Part shown: piece by piece, positions 41,927 to 42,116 of the stretch
Layout: each line of letters begins with the position of its first letter
How positions within the stretch are numbered: position 1 is the stretch's first letter
Source of the DNA: Defluviicoccus sp.
GTDB lineage: Bacteria; Pseudomonadota; Alphaproteobacteria; MPNO01
Length of the DNA stretch: 42,116 nt
NCBI GenBank assembly: GCA_022826125.1
Contig: JAJDVM010000072.1
Span: 1 to 42,116, forward strand
Reading direction: 5' to 3'
Notes under the pieces: generated by a model
What the model was told of the DNA's origin: nothing
The model's database searches: none
What the model saw: the letters and a program-made list of their open reading frames with translations, nothing else
Program-made: the position numbers and the translations under genes

Positions 41927-42116
41927 CTACTGCCCCTTGAACTTGGCCGGACGGCGCTCGGCGAACGCCTTCAGGCCCTCGGCGCGGTCGTCCGACCAGG
42001 CAAGCATGTAGGCGAGATCCGCTTCCTGCATGAAGCCGTGCATCAGCGGCATGTCCATGCCGCGGTTGATCGCCTGCTTGGTCATCATGATGGCGAGGGG
42101 GCCGTTCTTCGCCATC
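41927..42116 (-). CDS. Enoyl-CoA hydratase/isomerase family protein, C-terminal end (runs off right edge)
   Basis: Sixty-three codons at the 3' end of a gene that continues beyond the window. NGPLAIMMTKQAINRGMDMP, EADLAYMLAWSDDRAEGLKA and FAERRPAKFKGQ are the C-terminal helices of crotonase-fold enoyl-CoA hydratases (the AEGLKAFAE..RPAKF ending is diagnostic). The catalytic Glu residues lie in the missing part. Same strand as and upstream of the UbiD gene, so probably one catabolic operon. Confidence 0.9.
   Translation of the reverse strand, partial: MAKNGPLAIMMTKQAINRGMDMPLMHGFMQEADLAYMLAWSDDRAEGLKAFAERRPAKFKGQ

Overview
The window is high-GC DNA from an alphaproteobacterium. The core gene groups (ubiG/DUF1178, comF-grxC, argJ-mutT beside secA, xerD-accA, aroK-aroB-CorC) are arranged as in Rhodospirillales-like members of that class. 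This assignment comes from gene content read by eye; no database search was run. There is no rRNA, CRISPR array or recognisable tRNA.

Positions 1 to about 14,230 are accessory DNA with every gene on the minus strand. Read in the transcribed direction it holds repC, parA, parB, a large serine recombinase, a cupin-like protein, a frameshifted gene, small zinc-ribbon proteins, a Toprim primase-like protein, a tandem pair of membrane proteins, a tandem pair of exported proteins, a duplicated module carrying two different toxin-antitoxin systems, and the start of a UvrD/helicase IV-like helicase that leaves the window on the left. This looks like an integrated plasmid or ICE-like element. Upstream of repC lies a predicted ~95-nt antisense RNA on the plus strand (promoter TTGACA-N18-TATTTT, rho-independent terminator), placed like the counter-transcribed RNA of repABC replicons.

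From 14.3 kb the chromosome proper begins. ubiG, DUF1178 and a methyltransferase are followed by a minus-strand operon (four-domain rhodanese, comF, grxC, nitrilase-family amidase) and a divergent NDUFAF5/BioC-like methyltransferase. An argJ-mutT-MFS operon diverges from secA, which has a TTGACA promoter and a long hairpin at its start region. A minus-strand operon (small membrane protein, large exported protein, xerD, accA) follows, then aroK-aroB-CorC on the plus strand.

The right third is more metabolic. It has an ASST-like protein with a VOC protein divergent from a LysR regulator, a DUF3891 gene, a NodIJ-like ABC exporter with a TenA/PqqC-like protein, and at the edge a UbiD-family decarboxylase with an enoyl-CoA hydratase. 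The 640-bp gap at 39,800-40,439 contains a perfect chromosomal parS site (TGTTTCACGTGAAACA), a degenerate second parS-like site 37 bp away, a perfect palindrome between them, and intergenic REP-type repeats. The parS site suggests an origin-proximal location.
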